DNA of 64,000 bases from Maricaulis alexandrii (GCF_005871165.1 NZ_SWKP01000008.1:1-64000), one strand, 5' to 3'. Numbered from the stretch's first letter, positions 43,801-53,637 are shown. Numbers and translations: made by a program. Notes: generated from the letters alone by a model not told the origin.

Positions 43801-44052
43801 ATGCAGATCACGATCCGCTACATGGCATCCCTGCGTGACCGGATGGGCAAGCGGGAGGACATCCTGGACCTGCCGGACACGATTGCCGACAGCGAGGCCC
43901 TGACCGCGCATTTGCAGACCCTCGACCCCGCTGCGAACGCGCTGGCGCATCCGGCGATCCGCCTGATCCTGAATGATGCCATCGTGCCGCGGCCGAGCGC
44001 CGTGAAAGACGGCGACACGCTGGCCTTTTGCCCGCCCTTCACCGGAGGCTGA
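43801..44052 (+). CDS. moaD: Molybdopterin synthase sulfur carrier subunit
   Basis: An 83-residue ubiquitin-like protein ending in the thiocarboxylate-forming GG (CPPFTGG). ITIRYMASLRDRMG at the N-terminus and LNDAIVPRPSAVKDGDTLAF are typical of MoaD. It delivers sulfur with MoaE to make molybdopterin. moaE starts one base after the stop. Confidence 0.95.
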   Translation: MQITIRYMASLRDRMGKREDILDLPDTIADSEALTAHLQTLDPAANALAHPAIRLILNDAIVPRPSAVKDGDTLAFCPPFTGG

Positions 44053-44053
44053 G

Positions 44054-44527
44054 ATGGCGACTATCTCCATTACCGTGTCCCATGATCCAATCGACAGCGG
44101 CGCCCGGCTCGACGCGCTCGCCGGCGCCGATCCGGACTGCGGCGGGCTGGCCAGTTTTGTGGGACAGGTCCGTGAAGAGCCGGGCCTGGTCGCGCTGGAA
44201 CTGGAGCACTACCCCGCCGTCACCGAAAAGGCCCTGCAGACCATCGCCGAGACCGCCGCGCGGAAATGGGATTTGCACCGGGCCGTGATCCACCACCGGG
44301 TCGGCCGGATGGAGATCGGCGAAGTGATTGTTTTCGTGGCCGCAACCGCGCCGCACCGACGCGCCGCCCTGGACGCGGTGGGCTATATGATCGACCTCCT
44401 GAAAACCGAGGCCCCGTTCTGGAAACAGGTCCACTCGAACAAGGGCTCACATTGGGTCGAAGCGCGGGACACCGACCGGGATGCCGCGGATTACTGGACC
44501 GACCAGATCGCCAGCGAGGATGCATGA
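44054..44527 (+). CDS. moaE: Molybdopterin synthase catalytic subunit
   Basis: A 157-residue MoaE. The GGLASFVGQVR (32-42), LELEHYPAVTEKAL (about 49-62), HRVGRMEIGEVIVFVAATAPHR and FWKQV motifs match the family, including the conserved lysines that contact the MoaD tail. Its stop overlaps the moaB start by four bases. Confidence 0.95.
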   Translation: MATISITVSHDPIDSGARLDALAGADPDCGGLASFVGQVREEPGLVALELEHYPAVTEKALQTIAETAARKWDLHRAVIHHRVGRMEIGEVIVFVAATAPHRRAALDAVGYMIDLLKTEAPFWKQVHSNKGSHWVEARDTDRDAADYWTDQIASEDA

Positions 44528-45039
44528 TGACGGACACACTGGGCTTTGCGGTCCTGACCATTTCCGACACACGGGATGAAAGCACGGACCGGACCGGCCC
44601 CTGGCTGCGCGAACAGATCGCTGAGGCCGGTCACACGGTCCGGGCACACGCCATCATCGCCGATGATGCCCCCAGCATCCGCAAGGCCTGTGAAGATCTG
44701 ATCGCCGACCCGGGCATCCATTGCATCATCACCACGGGCGGGACCGGCCTGACCGGGCGTGATGTCACGCCGGAAGCCGTCCGGCCCTTGCTGGACAAGG
44801 AAATCGACGGGTTCAGCGTGGTCTTCCACATGATCAGCTATCAGTCGGTGGGCGTGTCGACCCTGCAGTCGCGGGCCCTGGCCGGAATTGCTGGCGGCAC
44901 TTATCTGTTTTCGATCCCCGGTTCGATGGGGGCGGTGAAGGATGCCTGGAATGGCGTGCTGAAAGCCGAATTCGATGCGTCCCACAAACCCTGCAACCTG
45001 GTGGAAATCCTCCCCCGTCTGACGGAGCATCTGGCATGA
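44524..45039 (+). CDS. moaB: MogA/MoaB family molybdenum cofactor protein
   Basis: A 171-residue MoaB/MogA-type domain that adenylylates molybdopterin before metal insertion. Motifs are [17 protein letters not shown] (14-30), [18 protein letters not shown] (about 72-89) and [13 protein letters not shown] (about 136-148). There are two adjacent ATGs (44524 and 44527); the first gives a 4-bp overlap with moaE, the same arrangement as the next two junctions. Confidence 0.92.
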   Translation: MMTDTLGFAVLTISDTRDESTDRTGPWLREQIAEAGHTVRAHAIIADDAPSIRKACEDLIADPGIHCIITTGGTGLTGRDVTPEAVRPLLDKEIDGFSVVFHMISYQSVGVSTLQSRALAGIAGGTYLFSIPGSMGAVKDAWNGVLKAEFDASHKPCNLVEILPRLTEHLA

Positions 45040-45515
45040 GCGGACTGACCCACCAGGACGAAGAAGGCCGGGTGCGCATGGTGGATGTCGCCGACAAGCC
45101 GGCGACCCGGCGCCGGGCCGTGGCGACGGCGCGTATCTCCATGAATTCACAGGCCTTTGAAGCCATCCGTGACGGTGTCGGCCCGAAGGGCGACGCCCGG
45201 CAGACCGCCGAACTGGCGGGGATCATGGCGGCGAAACAGACGTCCAGCCTGATCCCGCTCTGTCACCCCCTGCCCCTGACCAAGGTGAAAGTCGCAATCG
45301 AACCCGTAACTTCCGGGGTTTTCGAAGTGCGGGCGGAAGTCCGGACGGACGGCAAGACGGGTGTCGAGATGGAAGCGCTGACAGCGGCTTCGGTGGCGGC
45401 CCTGACGCTCTATGACATGGCGAAAGCCCTGGACAAATCCATGCAGATCGACGCGGTCCGGCTGGAGGAAAAGCAGGGCGGACAATCGGGCGATTATCAA
45501 CGGGCCGACCCATGA
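45036..45515 (+). CDS. moaC: Cyclic pyranopterin monophosphate synthase
   Basis: A 159-residue MoaC, which converts 3',8-cyclo-GTP to c[19 protein letters not shown] (15-30), [14 protein letters not shown] (about 70-83) and [21 protein letters not shown] (about 108-128) carry the active-site residues. Overlaps both neighbours by four bases. Confidence 0.96.
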   Translation: MSGLTHQDEEGRVRMVDVADKPATRRRAVATARISMNSQAFEAIRDGVGPKGDARQTAELAGIMAAKQTSSLIPLCHPLPLTKVKVAIEPVTSGVFEVRAEVRTDGKTGVEMEALTAASVAALTLYDMAKALDKSMQIDAVRLEEKQGGQSGDYQRADP

Positions 45516-46699
45516 TCCCGCTCGCCGAGGCGCAAGCCATCCTGGCGCAGGACTTGTCACCCCTGCCGGCGATTGCGGTCGGACTGGACCAGGCCTGCGG
45601 GAAAATTCTCGCCGAACCGGTCCGCGCCGCCCTCACCCAGCCGCCCTTCGCGGCCTCGGCCATGGATGGCTATGCCGTCCGCTCGGCCGATCTGGGGGAT
45701 ACGGTCTCCCTGCGACTGATCGGCGAGGCTGCGGCCGGTCATGCCTTTGACGGCAAAATCGGACCGGGTGAGGCCGTGCGCATCTCCACCGGCGCGGTGG
45801 TTCCGGACGGGGCCGACCAGGTCGTGATCCAGGAAAACACGCAGTGCCACGGTGATCGCGTCAGCACGGATCAGCCCGCCGGGGCAGGCCAGCACATCCG
45901 CCGAGCGGGTCAGGACTTCGAGGCCGGACAGGTCCTGCTGGAGGCCGGACACCGGCTGACACCGGACGCGCTGGCCCTGATCGCGGCCGCCGGACATGAC
46001 CGGGTCCCTGTGTCCCGGACACCGCGCATTGGCGTCCTGGCCAGCGGGGACGAATTGGTGGAACCGGGCGAAACACCCGCACCGGGACAGATCGTCAATT
46101 CGATCACCAGCGGGCTGATGGCGCTGATCCGGCAATGGGGCGGTGAGCCGGTCTATCTGGGCATTGCCCGCGATACCGAAGCCGACATCGCCACCAAGCT
46201 CGATGCGGCCCCGGCGCTGGACCTGCTGGTTCCGGTGGGCGGGGCCTCGGTCGGCGAGCACGACCATATGCGCCGGGTTATCGTGTCCCGGGGCGGGTAT
46301 ATCCGCTTTGCCAAGATCGCCGTGCGGCCGGGAAAACCGACCTGGTTTGCGCGCCTGCCGGAGGGGCAGCCAGCGCTGATCGGCCTGCCGGGCAATCCGG
46401 TTTCGGCCCTCGTCATGGCCCGCCTCATCCTGCGCCCGGCGCTGCAGACCCTGCGCGGGGAGACCGCGCAAACATCGCGCATTCGTGTGAATTTGGGGTC
46501 TGAAATGGCACCAAACGGGGATCGCGAAACGTATGTGAGAGGTGTGTGGAACGATCAGGACGGTATCGTCACAGCGCTCTCCCGGCAGGACAGCGCCATC
46601 CTGACAACCCTGGTGACGGCCAATGCGCTGATCCGGCGCCCGGTGGGTGCCGAAGCGGCTCAAGCGGGCGATCAGGTGGAGATCATTCCGCTGGACTGA
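45512..46699 (+). CDS. moeA: Molybdopterin molybdenumtransferase
   Basis: A 395-residue MoeA that inserts molybdate into adenylylated molybdopterin. [16 protein letters not shown] (about 45-60), [18 protein letters not shown] (about 93-110), [27 protein letters not shown] and [11 protein letters not shown] are the family motifs. Last gene of the Moco operon. No molybdate transporter follows. Confidence 0.96.
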   Translation: MIPLAEAQAILAQDLSPLPAIAVGLDQACGKILAEPVRAALTQPPFAASAMDGYAVRSADLGDTVSLRLIGEAAAGHAFDGKIGPGEAVRISTGAVVPDGADQVVIQENTQCHGDRVSTDQPAGAGQHIRRAGQDFEAGQVLLEAGHRLTPDALALIAAAGHDRVPVSRTPRIGVLASGDELVEPGETPAPGQIVNSITSGLMALIRQWGGEPVYLGIARDTEADIATKLDAAPALDLLVPVGGASVGEHDHMRRVIVSRGGYIRFAKIAVRPGKPTWFARLPEGQPALIGLPGNPVSALVMARLILRPALQTLRGETAQTSRIRVNLGSEMAPNGDRETYVRGVWNDQDGIVTALSRQDSAILTTLVTANALIRRPVGAEAAQAGDQVEIIPLD

Positions 46700-46775
46700 T
46701 CACACGCCGATTGCGTGACACGGGTCCGGCCAGACGATAGCCTGAACACCTGTTTTGGGGTCAGGAGTCTTGTCC

Positions 46776-49265
46776 ATGAAATCCGGTTTGATCTGGCGCG
46801 CGGCCGCCTGTGCGCTTTCGCTGTCCTTTGTCCCGTCCGCCCTGGCCGATGACTGGTCGGACGCCACGGACGATCTGGAACGCCGGGACGGTTTCCTGCC
46901 CCTTCAGATCGATGAAACGGATGGCCGGGTCCTGGTGGAGCTGGCGCCGCAGGATGACGGCTCGCTGGGCCGGATGATCTACACGGCGCGCCTGACCTCC
47001 GGTCTCGGCTCCAATCCGGTCGGTCTGGATCGCGGCCTGGGGACGAGCTCCCAGATCCTGCGCTTCTTCCGGGTCAATGATCAGGTCTTCGCCGAGTTCG
47101 AGAATACCGGCTATCGCGCCATCGGCGCCGATGCGGACGAAGCCAATGCGACGCGGCAATCCTTTGCCCGCTCGGTGATCTGGAACACGGATATTGTCGC
47201 CGAGGATGACGGCCGGGTGCTGATCGACCTGTCCGGCTTCCTGACCCGTGATCCGATCGGCACGGCCGCCCAGTTGTCGGACACCGGCCAGGGCAGTTTC
47301 TCGATCGATGCCGGCCGCAGCGCCCCGCTGACCGACGCCGCCCTCTCCTTCCCGGAGAATGTCGAGATCGATGCCCTCCTCACGCTGCAATCGAGCAATC
47401 CGGGTTCCGAAGTCCGGGCCGTGGCGCCCGATCCGCAATCGGTGACCCTGACCGTGCACCATTCCTTTGTGGCCCTGCCGGAAGACGGGTTCGAAATCCG
47501 CGAAGCCGATCCGCGTTCGGGGAGTTTCGGGGTCGATTTCTACGACATGGCCTCACCGCTGAGCGATCCGGTCCGCCGGTCCTACGCCTTGCGCCACCGG
47601 CTGGAGCGGGTCGATCCGTCGGCCGAGAGCGGGCCGGTGGTGGAGCCGATCGTCTATTATCTGGACCGGGGCACCCCGCCGCAGATCCGCGACGCCCTGA
47701 TCGAGGGCGGGAACTGGTGGGCCCAGGCTTTCGAAGCGGCCGGCTATGAAAACGCCTTCCGGGTCGAGCTTCTGCCGGAAGGCGCCCATCCGCTGGACGT
47801 TCGCTACAACATCATCCAATGGGTGCACCGCCAGACCCGCGGCTGGTCCTATGGCGCCTCGGTCGCCGACCCCCGCACCGGCGAGATCATCAAGGGCCAT
47901 GTCATCCTGGGCAGCCAACGCGTCCGCCAAGACCGGATGATCTTTGAAGGCCTGCTGGGGGTTTCGGAGACCGGCAGTGGCACGGCGGACGACCCGCTGG
48001 AGATTGCCCTGGCCCGCATCCGCCAGCTCTCCGCCCACGAGATCGGCCATACGCTGGGCATCGCCCACAATTTCGCCGCCAGCATTTCCGACCGCGCCTC
48101 GGTGATGGATTATCCCGCCCCGCTGGTCAGTCTCGACGCGTCCGGCGCCTTCGACCTGTCCGACGCCTATGACACCGACATCGGGGAATGGGACCAGGTC
48201 GCCATCCGCTGGCTCTATGGCGAGTTCGGCGACGGTGAAGAGGAAGCCGCCGCACTGGACGCCATCCTGGCCGAAGCGCAGGCGGACGGCCTGCACTACA
48301 TCACCGACCGGCATGCGCGCGGCAATGATTCCGGCCATCCGCTGGGCAATCTCTGGGACAATGGATCCGATCCGTCGGCCATGCTGACCGAGACAATGGC
48401 GATCCGCCGGGCCGCGCTGGACCGGTTCGGTCCGCACGTCCTGGCCGAAGGGCAGCCGACCAGCGCCCTGCGCGACGTGTTCTCACCGCTCTATCTCTAT
48501 CACCGCTACCAGGTGGAAGCCGCGGCCAGCGCGCTGGGCGGGGTGGACTTCGCCTATGAGCGCAATGGTGAGCCCGGCCGGGGCATCACCCCGACCGATG
48601 CGGCCACACAGCGTGCCGCCCTGACCGCCCTCCTGGCGACGCTGGAACCGGAAGCACTGGACATTTCCGACGCCAATCTGGCCCTGATGGCGCCCGCGCC
48701 CTTCGCCGATTATGACGCGGCTGCCACGCGGGAATTGTTCGATTCGCCGGCCTATCCGGCCTTCTCGCGGACCACGGCCGCGGGTGCCGCCGCCCGTATC
48801 TCGCTGGACGCCATGCTGTCGCCGGGCCGGATGGCCCGGCTGGCCGACCAGAGCGCCCGCAACCCGGAACAGCTTTCGGCCATCGAGGTGCTCGATGCGG
48901 TCGAAGCCGTCCTGTTCGACGCACCGCGTGACGAGGCCGACCGGCTGCAGCCGGTGCGCGCTGCCATCCAGACGGAATATGCCGATCAATTGCTGGACCT
49001 CGTCGCCCAGGGCTCGCCGATCGTGTCCGGCCTAGCCCGTCAGCGCCTGGAAGCCATGGCCGGCAATCTGCCCGGCCGCCGCGCCAGCGGACCGGCCGCC
49101 GCGCACCAGCTCTGGCTGGCGCGGGCCATTGTCGCCGGACTGGACCGGATCGATCAGGGAGAGACGCCGGAACTGGCTGACACGCCGATCCCGCCGGGCA
49201 GCCCGATCGGTGCCGACAGCTGCTGGCATTGCGACAGCGCCGTCCTGCTGGGTCTGGACCGTTGA
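46776..49265 (+). CDS. Secreted zinc-dependent metalloprotease (DUF5117/DUF4953-like)
   Basis: An 829-residue exported protease. A signal peptide (MKSGLIWRAAACALSLSFVP, cleavage about ALA|DD) is followed by an N-terminal DUF5117-like beta domain and a metzincin-type catalytic domain with HEIGHTLGIAHN near residues 420-431 (zinc ligands H, H and H), preceded by a strand ending IKGHVILG. A helical C-terminal domain follows. It most resembles a bacterial family with DUF5117/DUF5118/DUF4953 domains; substrates are unknown. GGAG precedes the start. Its stop overlaps the start of a lipoprotein gene (TTGA). Confidence 0.88.
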   Translation: MKSGLIWRAAACALSLSFVPSALADDWSDATDDLERRDGFLPLQIDETDGRVLVELAPQDDGSLGRMIYTARLTSGLGSNPVGLDRGLGTSSQILRFFRVNDQVFAEFENTGYRAIGADADEANATRQSFARSVIWNTDIVAEDDGRVLIDLSGFLTRDPIGTAAQLSDTGQGSFSIDAGRSAPLTDAALSFPENVEIDALLTLQSSNPGSEVRAVAPDPQSVTLTVHHSFVALPEDGFEIREADPRSGSFGVDFYDMASPLSDPVRRSYALRHRLERVDPSAESGPVVEPIVYYLDRGTPPQIRDALIEGGNWWAQAFEAAGYENAFRVELLPEGAHPLDVRYNIIQWVHRQTRGWSYGASVADPRTGEIIKGHVILGSQRVRQDRMIFEGLLGVSETGSGTADDPLEIALARIRQLSAHEIGHTLGIAHNFAASISDRASVMDYPAPLVSLDASGAFDLSDAYDTDIGEWDQVAIRWLYGEFGDGEEEAAALDAILAEAQADGLHYITDRHARGNDSGHPLGNLWDNGSDPSAMLTETMAIRRAALDRFGPHVLAEGQPTSALRDVFSPLYLYHRYQVEAAASALGGVDFAYERNGEPGRGITPTDAATQRAALTALLATLEPEALDISDANLALMAPAPFADYDAAATRELFDSPAYPAFSRTTAAGAAARISLDAMLSPGRMARLADQSARNPEQLSAIEVLDAVEAVLFDAPRDEADRLQPVRAAIQTEYADQLLDLVAQGSPIVSGLARQRLEAMAGNLPGRRASGPAAAHQLWLARAIVAGLDRIDQGETPELADTPIPPGSPIGADSCWHCDSAVLLGLDR

Positions 49266-50314
49266 GCCGCCGCCTTCTCGCCACAGCCTCACTGCTCGCT
49301 GGCCTGGCCGCCTGCAGCCCGCCGGCCGACCCGCTGGCCGGGATCACGCTGGAGGAGCAGGCCAGTGGTGTGACGTCCAGCCTGCGGGGGCTCGCCGTGG
49401 TCAGCGATGACGTGGTCTGGATCGGCGCACCGGGCGGGCAGGTCCTGCGCACGGTGGATGGGGGCGCGCATTGGGACGTGCTCACCATCGACGCGGCCGA
49501 GGGCGCAGACCTGCGTTCGGCGCACGGTTTTTCGGCGGATCGCGCCCTTTTCTTCACTGCGGGTCAGCCCGCCCGCCTGTTCCTGACCGAGGATGGCGGG
49601 GCCAGCTTCCGCACTGTGTGGGAGGATCCGACCGGCAATGCCTTCTTTGATTCCCTGGTGTTCTGGAACAGCGAGATCGGTATCGCCTTTTCCGACCCGA
49701 TTCCCGGCGGTTTTCTGGTCCTGGGAACCCAGGATGGCGGCGAGAGCTGGACCCGGATTCCGGGCCTGCCGGAACCGCTGGAAGGCGAGGCCGGGTTTGC
49801 CGCCTCCGATTCCTCAATCGCCACGGCCCCGAATGGCTGCGCCTGGATCGGTACGGGCGGCGGTGAAACGGCGCGCGTCCTGCGGACCTGCGAGTTCGGG
49901 GCGGAATGGGATTTTGTCGACACGCCGATGGCGGCCGGCACGCCCGGCTCCGGGATTTTCGCCCTGGCCTATACGGGGGAAAAACTGATCGCAGCGGGCG
50001 GCAATTACGAACAGGCAGACGCGACAGACGGCAATCTGGCCTGGTCGGATGATGGCGGGACGAGCTGGGAATTGCCCATCGCGGCGCCAGCTGGCTATCG
50101 CTCGGATGTGGCCGTCTTGCCGCTGGGTGACAACAGCCTGGTCGCGACCGGTCCGAACGGGACCGACATTTCCCGCAATGGCGGGGAAATCTGGACGCCC
50201 TGGCCGGACCTGCCGGGCCATCACGCCATCGCCTTCTCACCCTCAGGCCGGACCGGCTGGGCGGTGGGCTCGGACGGACGCATCACCCGGATCACTTTGC
50301 CACCACGAAACTGA
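49262..50314 (+). CDS. Lipoprotein with Asp-box (BNR) repeats, Ycf48/sialidase-like propeller
   Basis: A 350-residue predicted outer- or periplasm-facing lipoprotein. The signal ends in the lipobox LAGLAAC (Cys at about 18). Four Asp-box motifs of the form S-x-D-G-G-x-x-W/F are visible: RTVDGGAHWD, LTEDGGASFR, GTQDGGESWT and WSDDGGTSWE, indicating a beta-propeller like Ycf48/HCF136 or exosialidases. There is no sialidase active site evident. The TTG at 49262 overlaps the protease stop, implying coupling and possibly a joint function in exported protein turnover. Confidence 0.83.
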   Translation: MSRRLLATASLLAGLAACSPPADPLAGITLEEQASGVTSSLRGLAVVSDDVVWIGAPGGQVLRTVDGGAHWDVLTIDAAEGADLRSAHGFSADRALFFTAGQPARLFLTEDGGASFRTVWEDPTGNAFFDSLVFWNSEIGIAFSDPIPGGFLVLGTQDGGESWTRIPGLPEPLEGEAGFAASDSSIATAPNGCAWIGTGGGETARVLRTCEFGAEWDFVDTPMAAGTPGSGIFALAYTGEKLIAAGGNYEQADATDGNLAWSDDGGTSWELPIAAPAGYRSDVAVLPLGDNSLVATGPNGTDISRNGGEIWTPWPDLPGHHAIAFSPSGRTGWAVGSDGRITRITLPPRN

Positions 50315-50374
50315 CCGCGCTCCGGTCAGGTGTCAGCCAAACGAAACCGGGCCCGGCATGACTGCCGGGCCCGG
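50311..50374. terminator. Two hairpins between convergent genes
   Basis: A 7-bp hairpin CTGACCG/CGGTCAG (50311-50329) overlaps the lipoprotein stop. A very strong 12-bp stem CCGGGCCCGGCA/TGCCGGGCCCGG with a TGAC loop (50347-50374) follows. On the minus strand the second is followed by TTTCGTTT, fitting termination of the TorF-like gene. Confidence 0.8.
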
Positions 50375-50420
50375 ATACGCGTACGCAACACACTCACTCG
50401 GAGCGGGTCAGGTGGCGAGA

Positions 50421-51083
50421 TCAGCCACCGAAGGATTGCGAGAAGGTCACGAAGAACCCGTCATCACCACCATTGGTGGCCTTGTAGTAACGCAGGTCCC
50501 AGCCGACATTCTCGAGCACCGTGCCGGACACACCGATCTGGTAGTCTTCATAGTCGGCCGCCGGCAGGTCGTCGAAGGAGCTGGAGCCGACGCGGGCATC
50601 CACGGTCACCGGACCGAATTCGACGGCGGCACCGGTGTTGAGGTAGAGGCCCTCACCGATCTCACCATAGAATTCCGGCGAGAAGGCCACGCCCGCATCC
50701 CAGGCAATCGGGCCGAATTGACGGCTCACACCGCCATAGACTTCCACGAAGTTCTGGCCGTCCGGGCTGTCCGGATAGGCGTAATAGATCACGCCCGTGT
50801 CAAAACCCCAGCCATAGGCTTCCCAGCCATAGCCGGCATAAACGTCCAGCTCCATCGTGGTGTCGTCGGAGAAGTCCACGCTGGACCCCCAGACACCGAC
50901 ATAAAGACCGGATTCGGTGGCGACATCGAAACCGCCGGAGATGGCGGCCGCATCACCCGTCTGGGAGATGCCGCGGAAGACGTAGTTGCTGGTGATGGCT
51001 ACATTGCCTTCGACCTGGGCAGCGACCGGGGCCGTCATGGCACCGGCGGCCACCAGGGCAAGTGTAAGGATCTTGGCTTTCAT
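50421..51083 (-). CDS. TorF-family putative outer membrane porin
   Basis: A 220-residue outer membrane protein. A signal peptide (MKAKILTLALVAAGAMTAPVAAQ) is followed by SNYVFRGISQTGDAAAISGG, the signature of the TIGR02001/TorF group of small beta-barrels, and by alternating amphipathic strands to a C-terminal aromatic-containing FSQSFGG. Members often sit near ammonium transporter genes; here amt is immediately upstream on the same strand (276 bp). It may be a porin for nitrogen compounds, but that is inference. RBS GAGGAG precedes the ATG. Confidence 0.85.
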   Translation of the reverse strand: MKAKILTLALVAAGAMTAPVAAQVEGNVAITSNYVFRGISQTGDAAAISGGFDVATESGLYVGVWGSSVDFSDDTTMELDVYAGYGWEAYGWGFDTGVIYYAYPDSPDGQNFVEVYGGVSRQFGPIAWDAGVAFSPEFYGEIGEGLYLNTGAAVEFGPVTVDARVGSSSFDDLPAADYEDYQIGVSGTVLENVGWDLRYYKATNGGDDGFFVTFSQSFGG

Positions 51084-51359
51084 AACTTCACTCCTCGTTT
51101 GATCCTGGCGCCTTTGAGAGGCGTCGACCGGTCGGTTTTGAGCGCCGTCTTTCCGGGGCGCGCAGTTGGACCGGTTGTGATTTCAATCCCGGGCTCGGGC
51201 TGGGTTTGGACCGTCTCGTCCTGCCCGGCTTGTCTGCATGCTTGGTGTCTTCAAGCGGTTTCTGGGGTTCGTCTGGACCGGCCCCGGGTTGGCCGGCCGG
51301 TGAGGCTGGAAGCTCCGCTCCCGCAACACCGGCCGTCATCCCCGTTGTTTGGCCGGGGC

Positions 51360-52697
51360 CTACGCCTTTCCCTCGGAAGGGGAGGCGAAGATGGAGCCCG
51401 CAGGTGCGCCCAGTTCGGACAGGTCACCGCCGACCACTTCAGCATCCGGCGAAAGGCGGACACCCAGGGTGATCTTCAGGACCAGCCACACCACGAAAGA
51501 GGTGACGAAGACGAAGGCACCGATGGCACCGACACCGACGGCCTGACCGAAGAAGGTCGCGTCGGAATTGGTGAGCGGAACCGCCATCGTGCCCCAGATA
51601 CCGGCGAACAGGTGGACCGGGATGGCACCGACGACATCGTCGATCCGCACGGCTTCCAGCAGTTTCGCACCGAAGGTGGCGATCACGGCACCCACCGCAC
51701 CGATGGCGATGGCTTCCATGATGGTCGGCGTCAGCGGCTCGGCGGTGATGGACACCAGGCCGGCCAGGGCACCGTTCAGGCAGTAGGCGAGGTTGGCCTT
51801 GCCGCCGCCCAGGACGAGCGAGAGCAGGTAGGCCGTCACGACACCGGCCGCAGCGGCCATGTTCGTATTCGCGAAGATCTGCGAGATGGCGACCGCGTCA
51901 GCGGCGGACCCCATGGCGAGTTGCGAGGCACCGTTGAAGCCGAACCAGCCGAACCACAGGATGAAGGTACCCAGCGTGGCCAGCGGCAGCGAGGACGGCA
52001 CCATCGGCGTGGCGTTCGGACCGAAACGGCCGGAGCGGGCACCGATCAGGATGGCACCGGCCAGAGCCGCCCAGCCACCGGTGGAGTGCACCAGGGTGGA
52101 ACCGGCGAAGTCGGAGAAGCCGAACTCGGAGTCGAGCCAGCCGCCACCCCATTCCCAGGAGCCCTGGATCGGGTAGATGAGGGCCGTCAGCACGACGACG
52201 AAGAGGAAGAAAGAGCCCAGCTTGACGCGTTCGGCGACCGTGCCGGACACGATCGAGGCCGCGGTGGCCACGAACACCATCTGGAAGAACCAGTCGGAGG
52301 CGGCCGCATAACCGGTCTCCAGCGAGATGGCTTCATCGCTGGCCAGTTCGGACGGACCCCAGATCGCCGGGATGCCGAAATAGGGCGTCTCGCCGCCATA
52401 CATGACCTGATAGCCCACCAGGTAGAACATCAGACCGGCGATGGAATAGAGCGCGATGTTTTTCAGGCAGATCGCCGCAGCGTGCTTGGTGCGCACGAAG
52501 CCGACTTCCAGCATCGCGAAACCGGCGGCCATCAGCATCACGAGGAAGCCGCCGATCAGGAAAAGAAGTGTGTTGAACACGAAGGCGGTCTCTTCCGACA
52601 CTTCGGCATGAGCCGAGCCGGATACCAGCGCCCCCGTTGCAAGCGCGATCAGCGCGCCCCCCAAAAGTTTTTGTCGCATGTTCGTCTTGCCAATCAT
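51360..52697 (-). CDS. amt: Ammonium transporter
   Basis: A 445-residue Amt/MEP/Rh channel with an N-terminal signal-like segment (LLGGALIALATGALVSGSAHA) and about eleven helices. Conserved features include FVFNTLLFLIGGFLVM, DFAGSTLVHSTGGWAALAGA with a pore histidine, ILWFGWFGFNGAS, and VHLFAGIWGTMAVPL near the C-terminus with the second pore His. It imports ammonium when nitrogen is low. No glnK partner lies next to it. The ATG at 52697 follows GGGAGAT. Confidence 0.95.
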   Translation of the reverse strand: MIGKTNMRQKLLGGALIALATGALVSGSAHAEVSEETAFVFNTLLFLIGGFLVMLMAAGFAMLEVGFVRTKHAAAICLKNIALYSIAGLMFYLVGYQVMYGGETPYFGIPAIWGPSELASDEAISLETGYAAASDWFFQMVFVATAASIVSGTVAERVKLGSFFLFVVVLTALIYPIQGSWEWGGGWLDSEFGFSDFAGSTLVHSTGGWAALAGAILIGARSGRFGPNATPMVPSSLPLATLGTFILWFGWFGFNGASQLAMGSAADAVAISQIFANTNMAAAAGVVTAYLLSLVLGGGKANLAYCLNGALAGLVSITAEPLTPTIMEAIAIGAVGAVIATFGAKLLEAVRIDDVVGAIPVHLFAGIWGTMAVPLTNSDATFFGQAVGVGAIGAFVFVTSFVVWLVLKITLGVRLSPDAEVVGGDLSELGAPAGSIFASPSEGKA

Positions 52698-53256
52698 TGG
52701 GATCTCCCGCTCTGGCAACTCGTCCCTAAGAACCCGCAGATGCGCACGCACACCCCAGGCGGAGCCCCCCAGCCGGGATGCCCACTTATGTTCAGTTTTG
52801 AGGATCAAATGAGCGCGCACGAAATGTGCACAAAACGGCCGAAAATCCTTTCGGCAAACACCACCTGACCCGCATCGCCTTTTGACGATGACGGACCCAA
52901 TCATTGCGCTCTGCGGACGGCCGCCTCGTGGCAGCTCTTGATTTGACGACTCTATGACAGCCCCTGTTGCACTGCAACAAATTTCTCAGCGGCCATAAAA
53001 CCGGGAAGCTTTCGCTACTTTCGACGGAATTTACGCCGCTTCGTGCAACAAACTTCCAATTTCGGAGAAAAGAGCTGGCGACCGAAGCCGCCAGCAGTTC
53101 AATCCACAGAGTCGCGACATGATCGGATGCCGCGGGAAAATCTCCGGACCCGGGCCGTGGATGGGTCAACCGGATTCCTGCATATTTTTACCGCCCCGAC
53201 GGGCTTGCTCGATATTGAGACAATTTGCTCGAATTCAGGGCAAACTGAATCCGGCC
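52698..53256. other. Intergenic region upstream of amt
   Basis: A 559-bp region without a credible gene. It must hold the amt promoter. The clearest element is the perfect dyad at 52965-52979. I looked for a GG-N10-GC sigma-54 promoter in front of amt and did not find a clean match. The ybaN stop bounds the right end. Confidence 0.5.
52965..52979. promoter_or_regulatory. Perfect TGTTGCACTGCAACA dyad upstream of amt
   Basis: TGTTGCA-C-TGCAACA is a perfect 15-bp palindrome, about 270 bp upstream of the amt start. Two further TGCACTGCA sites in the window also lie upstream of metabolic genes. TGC...GCA dyads of this kind are reported for PhaR-type regulators in alphaproteobacteria; the identity of the factor here is not known. 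Confidence 0.55.
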
Positions 53257-53637
53257 TCAGCTTTCCGGGTCCGCCGGACCATGCGGGCGAGTCAGGATAA
53301 AACAGGCCGCCGCGCCCATGCACAGGGCCTGCACGCCGATCAGACGCCAGGACAGACCGATCAGCACACTGAGCAGGAGCGCCGCCAGCATGACGAGGAC
53401 GGCACCGATCTTCACCCGTGGCCGGATTGCCCCATGATCCCGCCAGTGGCGGATCAGGGGCCCGAAGCGCGGATGGGTCACCAGCCAGTGATGCAGCCGG
53501 TCCGAGCTCCGTGCGAATCCGTAGCAAGCGAGCAGGAGGAAGGGTGTCGTCGGTACGAGCGGCAGGAGGATCCCGACCACCGCAAGTGCGAAGAAGACCC
53601 CGCCGAAGGCCAACCAGAAGAGCCGGATCAGCCCCAT
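53257..53637 (-). CDS. YbaN/DUF454 family membrane protein
   Basis: A 126-residue inner membrane protein. The PLVPTTPFLLLACYGFARSS core (about 26-45) followed by HHWLVTHPRFGPLIRHW is the DUF454 signature. Predicted helices at about 5-30 and two in the C-terminal part (77-112). Function is unknown. It is divergent from the ilv-leu leader region. Confidence 0.9.
   Translation of the reverse strand: MGLIRLFWLAFGGVFFALAVVGILLPLVPTTPFLLLACYGFARSSDRLHHWLVTHPRFGPLIRHWRDHGAIRPRVKIGAVLVMLAALLLSVLIGLSWRLIGVQALCMGAAACFILTRPHGPADPES

Noticed and set aside
52698-53050. Sigma-54 promoter in front of amt
   Set aside because: Nearest GG...GC pairs are spaced 8 or 12-13 bases instead of 10, so no proper -24/-12 element could be claimed.
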